A DNA stretch of 64,000 nt from Antarctobacter aquimaris (lineage in GTDB: Bacteria > Pseudomonadota > Alphaproteobacteria > Rhodobacterales > Rhodobacteraceae): NCBI RefSeq assembly GCF_900184945.1, contig NZ_FXYF01000005.1, forward strand, positions 62,001 through 126,000, in the 5' to 3' direction. Both the position numbers and the translations under genes were made by a program. Under the pieces are notes generated by a model, which did no database searches, was not told the DNA's origin, and saw nothing but the letters and a program-made list of their open reading frames with translations. Each line of letters begins with the position of its first letter. The stretch's first letter is position 1. This document shows, piece after piece, positions 46,646 to 56,278 of the stretch.

Positions 46646-47821
46646 ATGAGCCGTTTTGACGAAGTGATCGACCGGGTCGGCACCCATTCGACAAAGTGGG
46701 ACCAGATGGAGGAGCGCTATGGCGTGTCGCCGGCGGAGGGGCTGGCGATGTGGGTGGCGGACATGGATTTCCGCCCGCCCGCCTGCGTGAGCGCGGCGCT
46801 TCAGGGCATGGTCGATCACGGGATCTACGGCTATTTCGGCGACGACCGCGACTATCGCGCGGCGATCTGCTGGTGGATGGAGACGCGGCACGGCTGGAGC
46901 GTGCAGCCGGAGTGGATCTTTTCCACCCACGGGTTGGTGAACGGCACGGCGATGTGCCTGCACGCCTACACCCAGCCTGGCGACGGGGTGGTGCTGTTCA
47001 CCCCGGTCTACCACGCCTTTGCCCGGGTGATCCGCGCCGCCGGGCGGACCGTGGTGGAATGCCCGCTGGTGCTGCGCGATGGCATCTACGAGATGGATTT
47101 CGACGGCTACGACGCGCTGATGACCGGCGCGGAGCGCATGGTGATCCTGTGTTCGCCGCACAACCCCGGCGGGCGGGTGTGGAGCGCGGAGGAGTTGCGC
47201 GGCGTGGCCGATTTTGCCGCGCGGCACGACCTGGTGCTGGTGTCGGACGAGATTCACCATGACCTGGTGATGCCGGGACATACCCATGTGCCGATGGCGG
47301 TGGCCGCGCCGGACATCGCCGACCGGCTGGTGATGATGACGGCGACCTCCAAGACCTTCAACATTGCCGGCGCCCATGTCGGCAACGTGATCGTGCCGGA
47401 CGCGGCGCTGCGCGCGCGGTTCGGGCAGGCGATGGCGGGGATGGGGATTTCGCCCAACTCGTTCGGCCTGTTCATGGCGACGGCGGCCTATTCGCCCGAG
47501 GGCGCGGCCTGGGTGGATGAGCTGGTGACGTATCTCGACGGCAACCGGCGGCTGTTTGACGAGGGGATCAACGCGATCCCGGGGGTGGCGTCGATGCCGA
47601 TGCAGGCGACTTACCTGGCCTGGGTGGATTTCGCCGGGACCGGCATGGCGCGCGAGGAGTTCACCCGGCGGGTCGAGCAGGATGCCAAGATCGCGGTGAA
47701 CCACGGGCCGACCTTCGGCTATGGCGGCGAGCGTTACCTGCGGTTCAACTTCGCCATGCCGCGCGCGCGGGTCGAAGAGGCGGTGGCGCGGATGCAGCGG
47801 GCGTTCGGCGATTTGCAGTAG
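46646..47821 (+). CDS. PatB/MalY-type PLP-dependent C-S lyase (cystathionine beta-lyase-like)
   Basis: 391 residues, MalY/PatB subgroup of class I aminotransferases: MWVADMDFRPPACVSAAL, the STHGLVNGTAMCLHAY region, CSPHNPGGRVW, VSDEIHHDLVMPG and the PLP lysine in TATSKTFNIAGAHVGN. It would cleave cystathionine or related cysteine conjugates to a thiol, pyruvate and ammonia. Divergent from the def cluster. Followed by dispersed element copy E. Confidence 0.92.
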   Translation: MSRFDEVIDRVGTHSTKWDQMEERYGVSPAEGLAMWVADMDFRPPACVSAALQGMVDHGIYGYFGDDRDYRAAICWWMETRHGWSVQPEWIFSTHGLVNGTAMCLHAYTQPGDGVVLFTPVYHAFARVIRAAGRTVVECPLVLRDGIYEMDFDGYDALMTGAERMVILCSPHNPGGRVWSAEELRGVADFAARHDLVLVSDEIHHDLVMPGHTHVPMAVAAPDIADRLVMMTATSKTFNIAGAHVGNVIVPDAALRARFGQAMAGMGISPNSFGLFMATAAYSPEGAAWVDELVTYLDGNRRLFDEGINAIPGVASMPMQATYLAWVDFAGTGMAREEFTRRVEQDAKIAVNHGPTFGYGGERYLRFNFAMPRARVEEAVARMQRAFGDLQ

Positions 47822-47866
47822 GCGCTTGCGGCGGGGGGTGAAGCGAGGGGGGTGCTGCGCACGTTC

Positions 47867-47930
47867 GGGGCAAGCCCCTCACCCCTCGCGCTCCCCGAGG
47901 TATTTTGCAAACCAAAGAAGCCCGGGCGCG
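47867..47930 (+). repeat. Dispersed GC-rich hairpin element, copy E
   Basis: GGGGCAAGCCCC arm followed by TCACCCCTCGCGCTCCCCGA then GGTATTTTGCAAACCAAAGA and AGCCCGGGCG. The left arm is diverged. It lies between two convergent genes, 45 bp past the C-S lyase stop. Confidence 0.8.
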
Positions 47931-47959
47931 CCCTTTGCGGGGCGGCTGGTTTGCACTGG

Positions 47960-48583
47960 TCAGCGGCTGCGCGGCGGGCGGGGCCGGTAGACCGGGAGTT
48001 TCCAGCCCAGCGCCAGCGAGCCGGCGCGCAACCCGATGGTGACGACAGCCGCCAGCGCGGCGGTCAGCGCGGGCGGCGCGCCCAAGGTGTCGGCGACGAC
48101 TGTGGCCAGCGAGCCGGCCAGCGCGCAGGTGACGTAAAGCTCACCCTGTTTCAGCACCAGCGGCACCTCGTTCGCCACCACGTCACGGGCAAGGCCACCC
48201 GCGCAGCCGGTGGCGATGCCCATGACCAGCACCACCTCGGCCGGCATCCCCATCCGCTGCGCCACGCCGGACCCGGCGGCGACCGCGATGCCGAGGGCCA
48301 GCGCATCGAGCCAGTAGATCGCCTTGAGCCGGCTTTCGATCAGGTGGGCGGTGAAGAACACCAGCACCGCCGCCCCGGTGACCACGGCGAGGTAGGTGGG
48401 ATCGGCGATCCAGATCGGCGTGCGGTCCAGCAGCAGGTCCCGCAGGGTGCCGCCGCCGAGGCCGGTCAGCCCGGCGAGAAAGGCGAAGCCGACGACATCC
48501 AGCTGTGCGCGGCTGGCCACCAGCGCCCCGGTCAGGGCAAAGACCAGCGTCGAGGAATAGTCGAGCAGGACCAGCGGCATCAT
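47960..48583 (-). CDS. TRIC/UPF0126-type cation channel protein
   Basis: 207-residue membrane protein of the YadS/TRIC family with a duplicated three-helix unit: [20 protein letters not shown], then [20 protein letters not shown] and the second [20 protein letters not shown]. The Gly-Gly kinks (GLGGGTLRD and GCAGGLARD) are the conserved pore elements. Prokaryotic members form trimeric K+/Na+ channels. The start overlaps the rnhA stop by 4 bp. Confidence 0.9.
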   Translation of the reverse strand: MMPLVLLDYSSTLVFALTGALVASRAQLDVVGFAFLAGLTGLGGGTLRDLLLDRTPIWIADPTYLAVVTGAAVLVFFTAHLIESRLKAIYWLDALALGIAVAAGSGVAQRMGMPAEVVLVMGIATGCAGGLARDVVANEVPLVLKQGELYVTCALAGSLATVVADTLGAPPALTAALAAVVTIGLRAGSLALGWKLPVYRPRPPRSR

Positions 48584-49032
48584 GTTTTGAACGGCGCCAT
48601 GCCTGCGCGGGCGAGTTCGTCGGCGCGTTCGTTTTCAGGGTGGCCGGCGTGGCCCTTGACCCATTTCCATGTGACGTCGTGGCTTTTCTGCGCCTCGTCC
48701 AGCCGCTGCCAGAGTTCGACGTTCTTGACGGGTTTCCTGGCGGCGGTCTTCCAGCCATTGCGTTTCCAGCCGTGGATCCAGCCAGTGACGCCGTTCTTGA
48801 CGTAGGCGCTGTCGGTCACGACGGTAATGCTGGTCGGGCGGGTCAGGCTTTCCAGCGCGTTGATCGCGGCGAGCAGTTCCATCCGGTTGTTGGTGGTCTG
48901 CGCCTCGCCGCCGCTGAGTTCGCGCTGCTTGACGATCTCGTCGCCCTCCATGGCGCGCAGCAGCACACCCCAGCCGCCGGGGCCGGGATTGCCGGAACAG
49001 GCGCCGTCGGTATAGGCGAAAAGCTCAGGCAT
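48580..49032 (-). CDS. rnhA: Ribonuclease HI
   Basis: 150-residue RNase H that removes RNA from RNA:DNA hybrids. Catalytic DEDD set: [18 protein letters not shown] (Asp), [13 protein letters not shown] (Glu), [11 protein letters not shown] (Asp) and NERADELAR (Asp), with the basic protrusion [17 protein letters not shown]. It begins inside the end of the methyltransferase gene (8-bp overlap), so the two are coupled. Confidence 0.97.
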   Translation of the reverse strand: MPELFAYTDGACSGNPGPGGWGVLLRAMEGDEIVKQRELSGGEAQTTNNRMELLAAINALESLTRPTSITVVTDSAYVKNGVTGWIHGWKRNGWKTAARKPVKNVELWQRLDEAQKSHDVTWKWVKGHAGHPENERADELARAGMAPFKT

Positions 49033-49615
49033 GGGCGGTCACCGAGATCCAGGGGGCGACGACACCGTCGAGGCCCATGTCCTGCCCGCGCCGGAACGGG
49101 CCGGGGGTGAGGCCGGCGTCTTGCAGCAGCGTCGTGAGGGCGGCTTCGGAGTAATAGGTGTAGAGGCGGCCGAGGGCGTCGCGGCGTTCGCCTTCGCCCT
49201 CCTTGACCGCGATGTGCAGCAACCCGCCCGGGGTCAGCGCGCGGGCGATGGCCGACAGGTGGCGCGGCATGTCGGCGCGCGGCGCGTGCAGCAGGCTGAA
49301 ATTGGCCCAGATGCCGTCGTAGGCGGCCTGCGCGTCGAGATCGTCAAAGCTGGCCTGGCGGGCGGTGACGCCGGGGCGGGTGGCGGCGAGGGTCGCCATG
49401 GCTTCGGAGGCATCCCAGGCCTCGACCCGCAGCCCGGCGGCGGCCATGTGGGCGGCCGACAGGCCGGGGCCGCAGCCGAGGTCGAGCACCTTGGCCTGTG
49501 GCGGCAGCGCGGCGATGAAGGCCGCCAGCGTGGCGTCGGGCGCGTCCGAGCCGGTGAGGCGGGCGTAATCCTCGGCCCGGGTGTCGTAGAGGCGGATGGT
49601 GTCGGGATCGGTCAT
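49025..49615 (-). CDS. Class I SAM-dependent methyltransferase
   Basis: 196 residues with SAM motif [17 protein letters not shown] (residues 45-60), motif II acidic [10 protein letters not shown] and [18 protein letters not shown]. The N-terminus [15 protein letters not shown] is typical of the UbiE/BioC-like small-molecule methyltransferase group. Substrate unknown. The start at 49615 is supported by similarity; upstream in-frame extension is Arg/Pro-rich and non-conserved. Confidence 0.88.
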   Translation of the reverse strand: MTDPDTIRLYDTRAEDYARLTGSDAPDATLAAFIAALPPQAKVLDLGCGPGLSAAHMAAAGLRVEAWDASEAMATLAATRPGVTARQASFDDLDAQAAYDGIWANFSLLHAPRADMPRHLSAIARALTPGGLLHIAVKEGEGERRDALGRLYTYYSEAALTTLLQDAGLTPGPFRRGQDMGLDGVVAPWISVTAHA

Positions 49616-49698
49616 GGCTGCCGGTGTTGCCTTTTCCCGGCGGGCTCCGCAAGGGGCGGCTGTCGCCCCGGCGCATTTGCCGGGTGGGGCCTGCGGCG

Positions 49699-50151
49699 TC
49701 AGGACAGCGGGATCACCGCGAGACAGGCCAGCACGAGGGTGGTCAGCAGGACCCGCAGCCGCATCCACCAGGGCGGCGCGAGCCCCCAGCGCCAGAAGGC
49801 GAAATCGAGCAGCAGGAGACCGAGAAAGCCGAAGATCAGGTTCAGCGCGGCGGTGACTTCGCCGCCGCCGGTGGTGAAGAAGGCCCAGAGCGCCGGGATC
49901 ACCGAGAGCGCATAGCCGGTGGTGGCCTGCCCGCCCTGCGCCTTGGTGGCAAAGCCCCAGAGCACGCCGGACATGAAGGACAGGATCACCGCGCCGTAGA
50001 ACAGCGCGACATAGGGGCCGACAAAACGCGGGCCCAGCGTGGCAAGGCCAAGGTCGTAGGCGGCGGGCACATGGATCGTCAGCGCGCCCCAGGCAAAGGG
50101 CAACACGCCGGCAAGGCCGAGCAGCAGGGCGGAGCGGGGGATCTGGGACAT
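49699..50151 (-). CDS. DUF3429 family membrane protein
   Basis: 150 residues with five predicted helices, beginning SQIPRSALLLGLAGVLPFAW; also VALFYGAVILSFMSGVLWGF and FGFLGLLLLDFAFWRWGLAP. The FMSGVLWG block is characteristic of DUF3429. Function unknown. Start at 50151 chosen from the family N-terminus. Upstream lies dispersed element copy F. Confidence 0.85.
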   Translation of the reverse strand: MSQIPRSALLLGLAGVLPFAWGALTIHVPAAYDLGLATLGPRFVGPYVALFYGAVILSFMSGVLWGFATKAQGGQATTGYALSVIPALWAFFTTGGGEVTAALNLIFGFLGLLLLDFAFWRWGLAPPWWMRLRVLLTTLVLACLAVIPLS

Positions 50152-50210
50152 GGGCGGCACCGTGGCGGTCTGGGTTGGGTCGGAAGCGAGGGGAAGGCTT
50201 TGCAGGCACG

Positions 50211-50262
50211 GGGCGGGCCCCTCACCCCTCGCGCTCCCCAAGGTATCTAGAGCCGGAAGATG
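50211..50262 (+). repeat. Dispersed GC-rich hairpin element, copy F (diverged)
   Basis: GGGCGGGCCCCTCACCCCTC then GCGCTCCCCAAGGTATCTAG and AGCCGGAAGA. Close to copy E in the left half, with the TTTGG..AAGAAG tail decayed. Between ispH and the DUF3429 gene. Confidence 0.6.
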
Positions 50263-50338
50263 CGGGGTCCCGGGCGCGTCAAGGGACGGTGGGCGGGGCG
50301 ATGTTCCGGCCTTGCGCCGGGACGAGCGTCGTCCTCCG

Positions 50339-51295
50339 TCACGCCGGTTGGCGCAGGATGCGCGGCACCTTGAATTCGACGCGCTCCTGCGCCGTCTCGA
50401 CCATTTCCACCGTCACGTCATAGCGGGCGCGAAAGGCGCCGATCACCTCGTCGATCAGCACCTCGGGCGCCGACGCCCCGGCGGTGATGCCGACGCTGCG
50501 CACGCCCTGCAGCGCGCGCCAGTCGATGTCGGCGGCGCGCTGCACCAGCTGCGCGTAGTCGCAGCCGGCGCGGCGGCCCACCTCGACCAGGCGCTGCGAG
50601 TTCGACGAATTGGGCGCGCCGACCACCAGAAGCGCCTCGGCGCGCGGCGCGATCGCCTTGACCGCCTCCTGCCGATTCGTCGTGGCGTAGCAGATGTCTT
50701 CCTTGTGCGGGCCGACAATGCCCGGAAATTGGGCATTCAGCGCCGCGACGATCTCTGAAGTGTCATCCACCGACAACGTCGTCTGCGTCACGTAGGCAAG
50801 ACGATCCGGATCACGAACCCGTAATCCGGCCACGTCCGCGACCGTCTCGACCAGCAGCACCTCGCCCGCCGGCAGCTGCCCCATGGTGCCCACCGTCTCG
50901 GGGTGGCCGGCGTGGCCGATCATCACCATCTGCAAGCCGTTCTCGTGGTGGCGGGCGGCCTCGATGTGGACCTTGGAGACCAGCGGGCAGGTGGCGTCGA
51001 CGTAGATCATTTCGCGCCGGGCGGCCTCGGCGGGGACGGACTTGGGCACGCCGTGGGCGGAAAAGATCACCGGGCGGTCGTCCGGGCATTCCGACAGCTC
51101 CTCGACAAAGACCGCGCCCTTGGCCCGCAGGTCGTCGACCACGTATTTGTTGTGCACGATCTCGTGCCGGACGTAGACCGGCGCGCCCCACTTCTCGAGC
51201 GCCATCTCGACGATCTTGATGGCGCGGTCGACCCCGGCGCAGAAACCGCGCGGCGCGGCCAGGTACAGCGTGAGCGGCGGCAGAGTGTCAGACAT
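50339..51295 (-). CDS. ispH: 4-hydroxy-3-methylbut-2-enyl diphosphate reductase
   Basis: Last enzyme of the MEP isoprenoid pathway, with a [4Fe-4S] cluster held by three Cys: [26 protein letters not shown] and GCDY near the C-terminal half. Also [22 protein letters not shown] and [14 protein letters not shown]. 318 residues, the usual length. Divergent from the AerR-like gene with a 183-bp gap; a candidate PpsR/CrtJ-type palindrome lies there. Confidence 0.97.
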   Translation of the reverse strand: MSDTLPPLTLYLAAPRGFCAGVDRAIKIVEMALEKWGAPVYVRHEIVHNKYVVDDLRAKGAVFVEELSECPDDRPVIFSAHGVPKSVPAEAARREMIYVDATCPLVSKVHIEAARHHENGLQMVMIGHAGHPETVGTMGQLPAGEVLLVETVADVAGLRVRDPDRLAYVTQTTLSVDDTSEIVAALNAQFPGIVGPHKEDICYATTNRQEAVKAIAPRAEALLVVGAPNSSNSQRLVEVGRRAGCDYAQLVQRAADIDWRALQGVRSVGITAGASAPEVLIDEVIGAFRARYDVTVEMVETAQERVEFKVPRILRQPA

Positions 51296-51365
51296 ACCTG
51301 CATTCCTTCGTCATCTTTGATTTACAGACCTAGATCGCGGCGCGCGGAAGGTCCAGCCCGGCACC

Positions 51366-51383
51366 TGTCCACTCCGCGTGACA
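51366..51383. promoter_or_regulatory. TGT-N12-ACA palindrome between ispH and the AerR-like gene
   Basis: TGT at 51366-51368 and ACA at 51381-51383 with exactly 12 bases between, the consensus of PpsR/CrtJ, the redox/light repressor whose antagonist is AerR/PpaA. The motif has only six fixed bases, so chance occurrence in a gap of this size is a few percent. Confidence 0.35.
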
Positions 51384-51478
51384 GCGGGATCGTGACCGGA
51401 AGATTCGAGCAAAAAACGCGGAAGTATCATGCACTTCGTTAACGGCCGATGTACAGTGGCGCATGGGGATATGTGCAC

Positions 51479-52309
51479 ATGATCGACTTTGACGAAGCCT
51501 TCTTTCAGCGTGCCGAGGACCGCGCGGCGGCCTTGCAGGCGCAGCTGTCCGAACCGGCGCTGGAGCGGCTGGCGCGCGAGGTCGTGCGGCGGCTGACCAG
51601 CCGGACCGCGCGCGACATGGACAGCGCCGACGCCGAGCATCCGACCGACACCGACATCCACGTGCTGTGCGAGGCGCTGCTGCACCGAGACCCGGGTGTC
51701 GCGCTCGGGATGGTGCAACGGTTGCAGGCGCGCCACCTGACGCTGGAGGTGATGTATGGCCGCTACCTGGCGCCGGCGGCGGAACGGCTGGGCGCGATGT
51801 GGGATCACAGCCGGATCAGCTTTGCCGAGGTCACGATGGGCGTCAGCCGCATCTTCGAGCTGGTGCACAAGCTGCGCGCGGCCCTGCCGCCGCCCAAGAT
51901 CACCAAGCAGGACCAGGTGCTGTTCGCCAGCGTCCCCGGCGAGACCCACAGCCTGGGCGTCGAGATGGCGGCCGAGCTGTTCCGGCAGAAGGGCTGGGAC
52001 GTGGAGGTCATCGTGGGGGCCTCGCATGGCGAGATCCTCGACCGGATCGAGCGTACGCGGCCCCCGGTGGTGGGGCTGTCGTCGGGCGGCAAGCAGACCG
52101 CCGAGGCGCTGGCCCTGCTGATCCATGCGATACGGGCTGTCGACCTGGACATCTACGTCATCGTCAGCGGCGTGATCGTCAAGGAAGCGCCGGACCTGCT
52201 GTCGCTGGTCCAGCCGGACAGCGCGGTCGCGACCGTCGAAGAGGCGCTGGCCACGATGGATCGGCTGACCGCCGCGCATGAGGGGTTTGAGGAGAAAGCG
52301 GCGGAGTGA
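51479..52309 (+). CDS. AerR/PpaA-like B12-binding regulatory protein
   Basis: 276 residues: an N-terminal helical region, a B12-binding cap-like helical bundle (VLCEALLHRDPGVALGMVQR onward) and a C-terminal cobalamin-binding Rossmann domain with the His-xx-Gly loop in VPGETHSLGVEMAAELF and VGASHGEILDRIERT, LSSGGKQ, VIVSGVI. This domain order matches AerR/PpaA photosynthesis regulators and related MerR-less B12 photoreceptor proteins. No photosynthesis genes are in the window, so its target is open. An in-frame ATG at 51449 would add ten residues. Confidence 0.8.
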   Translation: MIDFDEAFFQRAEDRAAALQAQLSEPALERLAREVVRRLTSRTARDMDSADAEHPTDTDIHVLCEALLHRDPGVALGMVQRLQARHLTLEVMYGRYLAPAAERLGAMWDHSRISFAEVTMGVSRIFELVHKLRAALPPPKITKQDQVLFASVPGETHSLGVEMAAELFRQKGWDVEVIVGASHGEILDRIERTRPPVVGLSSGGKQTAEALALLIHAIRAVDLDIYVIVSGVIVKEAPDLLSLVQPDSAVATVEEALATMDRLTAAHEGFEEKAAE

Positions 52310-52363
52310 CGCCGCCTTCGCCTGTCGTCCTGCCCGCGCCCGCCGAGGCGGACGCGGCCTGTG

Positions 52364-52936
52364 TCACTTGCTCGAGGCGACTTCGAAGTTGCGTTCGACC
52401 TGGGTGTCCCGCGGGGGACGGCCGATCACTTCGCGCAGTTCGTCGAGTTCGATGAAGTTGTCGGCCTGGCGGCGCAGTTCGTCGGCGATCATCGGCGGCT
52501 GCGAGCGGATGGTCGAAACCACCGACACGCGCACCCCCTGGCGTTGCAGGCTTTCGACCAGCGGGCGGAAGTCGCCATCGCCGGAGAACAGCACGATGTG
52601 ATCGACACGCGGCGCCAGTTCCATGGCATCGACCGTCAGCTCGATGTCCATGTTGCCCTTGACCTTGCGACGGCCCTGGCTGTCGGTGTACTCCTTCGCG
52701 GGCTTGGTCACCATGGTGAAGCCGTTGTAGTGGAGCCAGTCGACCAGCGGCCGGATCGGCGAATACTCATCGTTCTCGAGCAACGCGGTGTAGTAAAAGG
52801 CACGCACCATCTTGCCACGACGGGCAAACTCCTGCCGAAGCAGCTTGTAGTCGATATCAAACCCCAGCGCCTTGGCCGCGGCGTAGAGGTTCGACCCGTC
52901 TATGAACAGGGCGAGCCGTTCATCCTTGTAAAACAT
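52364..52936 (-). CDS. NYN-domain (LabA-like PIN fold) RNA-binding or nuclease protein
   Basis: 190-residue NYN/PIN-like protein: the acidic N-terminal site LALFIDGSNLYAAAKALGFD, conserved KGNMDIELTVDAMEL and IVLFSGDGDFRPLVESLQRQ supply the four Asp of the putative metal centre. In cyanobacteria LabA-type proteins act in gene-expression control; here the role is unknown. The start at 52936 follows AAAGGGAAT. Divergent from folK across 137 bp. Confidence 0.9.
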   Translation of the reverse strand: MFYKDERLALFIDGSNLYAAAKALGFDIDYKLLRQEFARRGKMVRAFYYTALLENDEYSPIRPLVDWLHYNGFTMVTKPAKEYTDSQGRRKVKGNMDIELTVDAMELAPRVDHIVLFSGDGDFRPLVESLQRQGVRVSVVSTIRSQPPMIADELRRQADNFIELDELREVIGRPPRDTQVERNFEVASSK

Positions 52937-53073
52937 CAAATTCCCTTTCGTCCAATGCCCGCCCAAGGTTCGTGAGTGCAAACGTTGTGGCGAGAAGGTG
53001 CAGATAAGACTATTGCTTTTGTCGCGAGTATCAAGTCAGGCGGACGTCTCTTAAGAATAGTTGAATTAGGCGG

Positions 53074-53637
53074 ATGGCACAAGAATTCCTGATTGCCCTA
53101 GGGTCAAATCTCGGCTCGGTCGCGGGCGACACCGCGGGCACGCTGACGGCCGCCCTACGGGCGCTTGCGACGCATGGTTTGCGGCTGCGCCGGGTCAGCC
53201 GGTTCTACGCGACGCCGTGCTTTCCGCCCGGCGCGGGGCCGGACTACGTCAACGCCTGCGCCGCGATCGACGCCGAACTCACCCCGGCCGAGACGCTGGA
53301 CCATCTGCACGCCGTGGAGGCGGCGTTCGGCCGCGAGCGGCGGCAGCGCTGGGGCAGCCGCACGCTGGACCTGGACCTGCTGGCCGCCGGCGACACGGTG
53401 CTGCCGGACGCGGCGACGCAGGCCGAGTGGCGCGCCCTGCCCGCCAAAGATCAGGCGCGGCGCGCGCCCGCCGAGCTGATCCTGCCGCATCCGCGGATGC
53501 AGGAACGCGGATTCGTGCTGGTCCCGCTGGCCGACATCGCGCCGGGCTGGCGGCATCCGCTGCTGGGCGCGACGGTGGCGGAGATGCTGGCGGCGCTGCC
53601 GGAGGCCGACCGCGCGCAGATCGAGCCGCTGCGCTGA
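53074..53637 (+). CDS. folK: HPPK, 2-amino-4-hydroxy-6-hydroxymethyldihydropteridine diphosphokinase
   Basis: Pyrophosphorylates hydroxymethyldihydropterin in folate synthesis. 187 residues: [36 protein letters not shown] (pterin-binding), [14 protein letters not shown] (metal Asp pair) and [19 protein letters not shown]. An insertion after LDLLAAGD (about 20 residues, [20 protein letters not shown]) makes it longer than E. coli FolK. Precedes rpoZ. Confidence 0.96.
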   Translation: MAQEFLIALGSNLGSVAGDTAGTLTAALRALATHGLRLRRVSRFYATPCFPPGAGPDYVNACAAIDAELTPAETLDHLHAVEAAFGRERRQRWGSRTLDLDLLAAGDTVLPDAATQAEWRALPAKDQARRAPAELILPHPRMQERGFVLVPLADIAPGWRHPLLGATVAEMLAALPEADRAQIEPLR

Positions 53638-53671
53638 GACGCCCCCGGGGCAGGAGCGGCGGCGAGAACCC

Positions 53672-53699
53672 TTGTAAATCCGGGCTGGCCGCGTTATGT
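53672..53699 (+). promoter_or_regulatory. Candidate promoter of rpoZ-rsh
   Basis: TTGTAA (53672-53677), 16-bp spacer, TTATGT (53694-53699), 45 bp before the rpoZ ATG and just after the folK stop. Matches sigma-70 hexamers at four of six positions in each. Confidence 0.35.
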
Positions 53700-53743
53700 C
53701 GGCGTCTTCTGAGGCCCCCTATCCCAAGACTACGGAGCATTCC

Positions 53744-54097
53744 ATGGCCCGCGTGACGGTAGAAGATTGCGTTGACAAGGTTCCCAACCGGTTCGAACTG
53801 GTGATGCTGGCGGCACACCGTGCGCGCGAGATCTCTGCCGGTGCGGCGATCACGATCGACCGCGACAATGACAAGAACCCCGTTGTCGCCCTGCGCGAGA
53901 TCGCGGAAGAGACCCAGTCGGCCGAGGAGCTGCGCGAGCGCCTGATCGAGTCCAACCAGACCCAGATCGAGGTGGACGAACCCGAAGAGGACGCCATGGC
54001 GATCCTCATGGGCGCCGAATCGGACAAGCCGCAGGATGACGACATGTCCGAGGAAAAACTGCTGCGCGCGCTGATGGAGGCCCAGGGGCAAGGCTGA
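53744..54097 (+). CDS. rpoZ: RNA polymerase omega subunit
   Basis: 117 residues. [20 protein letters not shown], then [12 protein letters not shown] is the omega signature that clamps beta-prime; the long acidic tail ([13 protein letters not shown] onward) is usual in alphaproteobacteria. Omega helps RNA polymerase answer ppGpp, and the ppGpp enzyme gene rsh follows after 25 bp, the canonical pairing. Confidence 0.97.
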   Translation: MARVTVEDCVDKVPNRFELVMLAAHRAREISAGAAITIDRDNDKNPVVALREIAEETQSAEELRERLIESNQTQIEVDEPEEDAMAILMGAESDKPQDDDMSEEKLLRALMEAQGQG

Positions 54098-54122
54098 CCC
54101 TGGAGCGACGGGGTGACGTGCC

Positions 54123-56261
54123 ATGATCTCGGCAGAAGACCTCGTTGAGCTTGTCCGGAACTACAACCCCAAGACCAATGCCGCGCTGATCACGGCAGCC
54201 TATGACTATGGCCTGGCGATGCACGCCGGGCAGACCCGCAAGTCGGGCGAGCCGTATTTCTCGCACCCGGTCACGGTGGCGGCGATCCTGACCGAACAGC
54301 AGCTGGACGATGCCACCATTATCACCGCGCTGCTGCACGACACCATCGAGGACACGCGGTCGACCTACGAAGAGGTCCGCAAGCGATTCGGCGAGGAGAT
54401 CGCCGACCTGGTCGATGGCGTCACCAAGCTGACCAACCTGCAGCTGTCGTCGTCCGAGACCAAGCAGGCGGAAAACTTCCGCAAGCTGTTCATGGCGATG
54501 TCCAAGGACCTGCGGGTGATCCTGGTCAAGCTGGCCGACCGGCTGCACAACATGCGCACCATCAAGGCGATGAAGCCGGAAAAGCAGGTCCAGAAGGCGC
54601 GCGAGACGATGGAGATCTTTGCCCCGCTGGCCGGGCGCATGGGCATGCAGTGGATGCGCGAGGAACTGGAGGACCACGCCTTTCGCGTGCTCAACCCCAA
54701 GGGCCGCGACAGCATCATCCGCCGCTTCATCACGCTCCAGCGCGAGACCGGCGACGTGGTGCAGCGCATCACCAGCGACATGCGCCACGAGCTGGACAAG
54801 GCCAAGGTCGAGTCCGAGGTGTTCGGCCGCGCGAAAAAGCCCTATTCGATCTGGCGCAAGATGCAGGAAAAGCAGGTCGGCTTTTCCCGGCTGTCGGACA
54901 TCTACGGATTTCGCGTGATCACCCGGTCCGAGGCGGACTGCTATACCGCGCTGGGGGCGATCCACCAGCGCTGGCGCGCGGTGCCGGGGCGGTTCAAGGA
55001 TTACATCAGCCAGCCCAAGACCAACGGCTACCGCAGCATCCACACCACCGTGTCGGGCCGCGACGGCAAGCGCGTCGAGGTGCAGATCCGCACCCGCGAG
55101 ATGCACGAGGTCGCCGAGACCGGGGTCGCCGCGCACTGGTCCTACCGCGACGGCGAGCGGGCCGAGAACCGCTTTGCCGTGGACCCGGCCAAGTGGATCG
55201 TGTCGGTCACCGAACAGTTCGACGCCGAGGAAGACCACGACGCCTTCATGGAGGCGGTCAAGCTGGAGATGTATTCCGACAAGGTGTTCTGCTTTACCCC
55301 GCAGGGCGACGTGGTCAAGCTGCCGCGCGGTGCGACGCCGATCGACTATGCCTACGCGATCCACACGCGGATCGGGTCGCGCTGCGTCGGCGCCAAGGTG
55401 GACGGCATAAGGGTGCCGCTGTGGACCCGGCTGCGCAACGGCCAGTCGGTCGAGATCCTCACCGCCGAGGGACAGGCGCCGCAGGCCACCTGGCTGGACA
55501 TGGCGACCACCGGCAAGGCCAAGTCGGCGATCCGCCGCGCGCTGCGCGAGGCCAACAAGGAACGCTACGCCAAGCTGGGCCACGAGCTGGCGCGCGCCGC
55601 CTTCGAGGCGCGCGGCAAGAAGGCCACCGACAAGGTGCTGGAAAAGGCCGCGGCGACGCTGCGGCTGGAGGATGTCGAGACGCTGCTGGCGCGGCTGGGC
55701 AGCGCCGAGCTGACCACCAGCGAGGTGGTCGAGGCGGTCTATCCCAACCTCGCCATCAAGGACGACGGCGTGATCGAGGCCGCGCGGGCGGTGGTCGGGC
55801 TGGAACTGGGCCAGGGCTTCGAGCGCGCCAAGTGCTGCCAGCCGCTGCCGGGCGAACGCATCGTCGGGCTGGCGCATCGCGGCCGCGGGGTGGCGGTGCA
55901 CGCCATCGACTGCGCCGCGCTGGCCGACCACGAGGACCACCCGGAACGCTGGCTGGACCTGCATTGGGCCGAGGGCAAGCACCCGGCCGTCTACACGGTG
56001 TCCCTGGAACTGACCATCGGCAACGACGCCGGTGTCCTGGGACGGATTTGCACATTGATCGGCGAGACGAAGGCCAATATCTCGGACCTGAACTTCATCG
56101 ACCGGAAACCGGATTTTTACCGACTCATGATGGATGTGGACCTGCGGGACGCCGAACATCTGCATTCCCTGATCTCCATCCTGGAGGCGGAGAGCAACGT
56201 CGCCTCGGTCGAGCGGCGGCGTGACCCGGGCCTCGAGACGGTCCCCGCCGCGGCGGAGTAA
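54123..56261 (+). CDS. rsh: Bifunctional (p)ppGpp synthetase/hydrolase Rsh
   Basis: 712-residue RelA/SpoT homologue controlling the stringent response. HD hydrolase domain with YFSHPVTVAAIL, ALLHDTIEDT and VKLADRLHNMRT (residues 45-150); synthetase domain with RAKKPYSIWRKMQEK, DIYGFRVIT and QPKTNGYRSIHTTV; TGS domain VFCFTPQGDVVKLPRGATPI; C-terminal ACT domain. Both active sites look intact, as expected where there is only one long Rsh. Confidence 0.97.
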   Translation: MISAEDLVELVRNYNPKTNAALITAAYDYGLAMHAGQTRKSGEPYFSHPVTVAAILTEQQLDDATIITALLHDTIEDTRSTYEEVRKRFGEEIADLVDGVTKLTNLQLSSSETKQAENFRKLFMAMSKDLRVILVKLADRLHNMRTIKAMKPEKQVQKARETMEIFAPLAGRMGMQWMREELEDHAFRVLNPKGRDSIIRRFITLQRETGDVVQRITSDMRHELDKAKVESEVFGRAKKPYSIWRKMQEKQVGFSRLSDIYGFRVITRSEADCYTALGAIHQRWRAVPGRFKDYISQPKTNGYRSIHTTVSGRDGKRVEVQIRTREMHEVAETGVAAHWSYRDGERAENRFAVDPAKWIVSVTEQFDAEEDHDAFMEAVKLEMYSDKVFCFTPQGDVVKLPRGATPIDYAYAIHTRIGSRCVGAKVDGIRVPLWTRLRNGQSVEILTAEGQAPQATWLDMATTGKAKSAIRRALREANKERYAKLGHELARAAFEARGKKATDKVLEKAAATLRLEDVETLLARLGSAELTTSEVVEAVYPNLAIKDDGVIEAARAVVGLELGQGFERAKCCQPLPGERIVGLAHRGRGVAVHAIDCAALADHEDHPERWLDLHWAEGKHPAVYTVSLELTIGNDAGVLGRICTLIGETKANISDLNFIDRKPDFYRLMMDVDLRDAEHLHSLISILEAESNVASVERRRDPGLETVPAAAE

Positions 56262-56278
56262 CACGGGAAGGGAAGGCC

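Noticed and set aside
51311-52279. Open frame opposite the B12-binding gene
   Set aside because: Shadow of a well-defined gene; no ribosome site or family resemblance.
54006-56264. 752-codon open frame opposite rsh
   Set aside because: Antisense shadow of a clearly conserved gene; low-complexity His/Arg/Leu content.
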